A DNA stretch of 8,032 bases from Alphaproteobacteria bacterium (GTDB lineage: Bacteria; Pseudomonadota; Alphaproteobacteria; UBA2136; UBA6156): contig JAIXXE010000004.1 of assembly GCA_027490875.1 (NCBI GenBank), positions 1-8,032 of the forward strand, written 5' to 3'. Both the position numbers and the translations under genes were made by a program. Shown here one piece after another: positions 6,492 through 8,032 of the stretch. The notes under the pieces are model-generated. The model ran no database searches. It saw only the letters and a program-made list of their open reading frames with translations, and had not been told where the DNA came from. The stretch's first letter is position 1. The number at the start of each line of letters is the position of its first letter.

Positions 6492-7289
6492 ATGGCCAAA
6501 ACCAAAGCCGAAAAAGCCACAGCCAAGCGCAATGTGGCCAAACAAACGGGCGGCACCAAGGCTGCTGCCAAACCCAAGGTTGCCCCCAAAAGTGGCAAAA
6601 ACAAAGCCGTGAAGGCTGCGCCAGCCCCCAAGGCCCTTAAGGCCAAGGTGGTGAAGGCCACCAAGCCCAAGGCCAAAAAGCCTACCACCGGCAAGGCTGC
6701 CCCCAAGGGCAAACAGGCCGAGGTACGCATTACCTGGCAGCCCCGCGAAGTGGTGGGCGCCAAGTGGTATGTGGCCCAAACCGCCAGCAACTACGAAAAG
6801 CGCGTGCAGACCCTCATTCGGGAAGCCGTCTTGCTGCAAGCCATGCAGCCGTTTGTGGAAGATGTGGTCATCCCGACCGAGCCCGTGGTGGAAGTGAAGA
6901 AGGGTATCAAGGTTCAGGTTGATAAAAAGTTCTTCCCCGGGTACGTGCTGATTAAATGCAACCTTACCGATGCGGTGTGGCACCTGATTCGCTACACCCC
7001 CCACGTCAGCGGTTTCTTGGGCAGCGAACGCGGCAAGAAGCCGTTCCCGATTAGCGAAGCCGAAGCCCAACGCATCTTGAACGTGATGGCTCACGGGGCC
7101 GAAAAGCCCAAAAACCTGGTCGCCTTCGAAATGGGCGAGAACGTGCGCGTGAAGGAAGGCCCGTTTGCCAACTTCACGGGCAGTGTGGAGTCGGTCGATG
7201 AGGAAAAAGAACGCCTCACCGTCAGCGTCTCCATCTTTGGCCGCGCCACGCCGATTGAGCTGGATTACAGTCAGGTTGAGAAGGCCTAG
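6492..7289 (+). CDS. nusG: Transcription termination/antitermination factor NusG with a long basic N-terminal tail
   Basis: NusG binds RNA polymerase through its NGN domain and links it to Rho or the ribosome through its KOW domain. The product is 265 residues, against about 175-185 usually. Residues about 90-203 are the NGN domain (KWYVAQTASNYEKRV at 91-105, FFPGYVLIKC at 147-156, HVSGFLG at 171-177). Residues about 213-265 are the KOW domain (MGENVRVKEGPFANFTG at 214-230, IFGRATPIELDYSQVE at 248-263). Residues 1-75 are a low-complexity tail with 23 lysines, about 19 alanines, many prolines and one acidic residue (E7), resembling histone H1 tails. The tail is in frame with ordinary codons. 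No ATG lies between it and the NGN domain, and the only nearby alternatives are GTG codons without an obvious ribosome site, so it is probably translated. The site before 6492 is purine-rich (GAGAAGAGAAG) rather than a clean Shine-Dalgarno. Confidence 0.95.
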   Translation: MAKTKAEKATAKRNVAKQTGGTKAAAKPKVAPKSGKNKAVKAAPAPKALKAKVVKATKPKAKKPTTGKAAPKGKQAEVRITWQPREVVGAKWYVAQTASNYEKRVQTLIREAVLLQAMQPFVEDVVIPTEPVVEVKKGIKVQVDKKFFPGYVLIKCNLTDAVWHLIRYTPHVSGFLGSERGKKPFPISEAEAQRILNVMAHGAEKPKNLVAFEMGENVRVKEGPFANFTGSVESVDEEKERLTVSVSIFGRATPIELDYSQVEKA

Positions 7290-7308
7290 GGTCCCCGCTT
7301 CTCCGGTT

Positions 7309-7386
7309 TGTCATCCTGAGCAACGCGAAGGACCCAGGTCTTTACTCCAATCCAGACCTAGGTCCTTCGTTTTACGCAGGATGACA
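7309..7386. repeat. Imperfect 33-bp inverted repeat (REP/MITE-like palindrome)
   Basis: Arms 7309-7341 and 7354-7386 match at 28 of 33 positions when one is reverse-complemented, around a 12-base loop (7342-7353). The outer ends are TGTCATCCTG / CAGGATGACA; the inner parts hold CGAAGGACC and GACCTAGGTC-like palindromes. It fills most of the gap between nusG and gltX. There is no T run after it, so it is not a standard terminator, though the hairpin could still slow polymerase or protect the nusG mRNA end. Sequences of the type GTCATCCTGAGC...GCGAAGGA recur as dispersed intergenic repeats in many bacteria; I infer membership from memory of that motif. Confidence 0.85.
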
Positions 7387-7424
7387 CTTCTCCCTCAACC
7401 AAGCCTTGTGTTAGTGTGCCCCTT

Positions 7425-8032
7425 ATGAACACCCCCGTCCGCGTCCGTATCGCCCCTAGCCCCACCGGCGAGCCCCACATCGGCACCGCCTACACCGCCT
7501 TGGTGAACGAAGCCTTTGCCAAGCAGCACGGCGGCACCTTTGTGGTGCGCGTGGAAGATACCGACCAAGTGCGCAGCACCAAGGCCAGTGAAGATGCGAT
7601 TTTTAACAGTCTGAAATGGCTGGGGTTTGACTGGCAAGAAGGCCCCGACGTTGGCGGCCCCTACGGCCCTTATCGCCAGACCGAGCGCCGCGCGATTTAC
7701 CAAAAGTACGTGGACGAACTGCTGGAAAAAGGCCATGCCTTTGTGTGCTTCTGCACGCCCGAGCGGCTTGATACCATGCGGGCCGTACAAAAAAAGCTGG
7801 GTAAAAGCCCCAAGTACGATGGCCACTGCCTGAACCTCAGCAAGGAGGAAGTACAGCGCCGCATCGCGGCGGGCGAACGCCATGTGGTACGGATGAAAAT
7901 CCCGCATGAGGGCGTTTGCAGCTTTCACGACCGCGTCTTTGGCGACATTTCCATTCCCTACCACGACGTGGATATGCAGGTGATTATGAAGGCCGACGGC
8001 CTGCCCACCTACCATTTGGCCGTGGTGGTGGA
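7425..8032 (+). CDS. gltX: Glutamyl-tRNA synthetase, N-terminal part (cut by the window edge)
   Basis: GltX charges tRNA-Glu with glutamate in the cytoplasm. The window holds 202 codons of the class I catalytic domain. The ATP-binding signature is RIAPSPTGEPHIGTAYTAL (8-26, HIG at 18-20). FVVRVEDTD (39-47) and the YGPYRQTER segment (80-88) are standard. A CFC pair (108-110) and C135 in KYDGHC suggest a zinc-binding insert as in E. coli GltX. The visible part ends at PTYHLAVVV (194-202), where the active site continues. The KMSKS loop and anticodon-binding domain lie outside. GlnRS is less likely because the APSPTGEPHIG form is typical of GltX; a duplicated GltX paralogue cannot be excluded. 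ATG 7425 has no clear Shine-Dalgarno; a GTG lies in frame at 7416. It follows nusG across the inverted repeat, where rplK is usual. Confidence 0.94.
   Translation, partial: MNTPVRVRIAPSPTGEPHIGTAYTALVNEAFAKQHGGTFVVRVEDTDQVRSTKASEDAIFNSLKWLGFDWQEGPDVGGPYGPYRQTERRAIYQKYVDELLEKGHAFVCFCTPERLDTMRAVQKKLGKSPKYDGHCLNLSKEEVQRRIAAGERHVVRMKIPHEGVCSFHDRVFGDISIPYHDVDMQVIMKADGLPTYHLAVVV

Noticed and set aside
6456..7094. Minus-strand frame of 212 codons opposite nusG, with a Gly/Leu/Phe-rich end
   Set aside because: The repetitive composition is only the reverse complement of the lysine/alanine codons of the NusG tail.
7395..8015. Minus-strand frame of 206 codons opposite gltX
   Set aside because: gltX signatures cover the region on the plus strand; the antisense frame has no recognisable motif.

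Overview
The window is a densely packed piece of a Gram-negative bacterial chromosome, moderately GC-rich, made almost entirely of core housekeeping genes. An outer-membrane assembly factor with tandem POTRA domains, a single-PDZ site-2 protease of about 400 residues and a very short SecE all fit a proteobacterium. I lean towards Alphaproteobacteria, but the sequence alone does not settle the lineage. No stretch longer than about 140 bases lacks a gene. No tRNA, rRNA, CRISPR array, transposase or complete mobile element was seen.

Positions 1-3091 (minus strand) hold a cell-envelope cluster read uppS -> rseP -> bamA. UppS makes the C55 lipid carrier, RseP is an intramembrane zinc protease, and BamA inserts outer-membrane proteins; bamA runs off the left edge. 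The cdsA and dxr genes usually found between uppS and rseP are absent.

Positions 3092-3181 are an AT-rich divergent promoter region with two good sigma-70-type promoters that overlap each other. One drives uppS to the left. The other drives a small P-loop kinase-like gene (3182-3655, plus strand) that sits between frr and uppS, a place where these two genes are normally adjacent. The kinase gene ends in a hairpin terminator, and converging on it is frr (ribosome recycling factor, minus strand, 3685-4227).

Positions 4311-7289 (plus strand) hold rnr (a shortened RNase R), a clear terminator, then secE and nusG. NusG carries an unusual N-terminal tail of about 75 lysine/alanine/proline-rich residues, like histone H1 or other DNA-compacting bacterial tails. 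The ribosomal protein gene rplK, which nearly always follows nusG, is missing. Instead there is a 78-base imperfect inverted repeat (7309-7386), then the start of gltX (glutamyl-tRNA synthetase), which runs off the right edge.

The genes cover translation (frr, gltX), RNA turnover and transcription elongation (rnr, nusG), and envelope biogenesis and secretion (secE, bamA, rseP, uppS). The clearest oddities are the NusG tail, several broken conserved gene orders, the inserted kinase gene with its own promoter and terminator, and the palindromic repeat.
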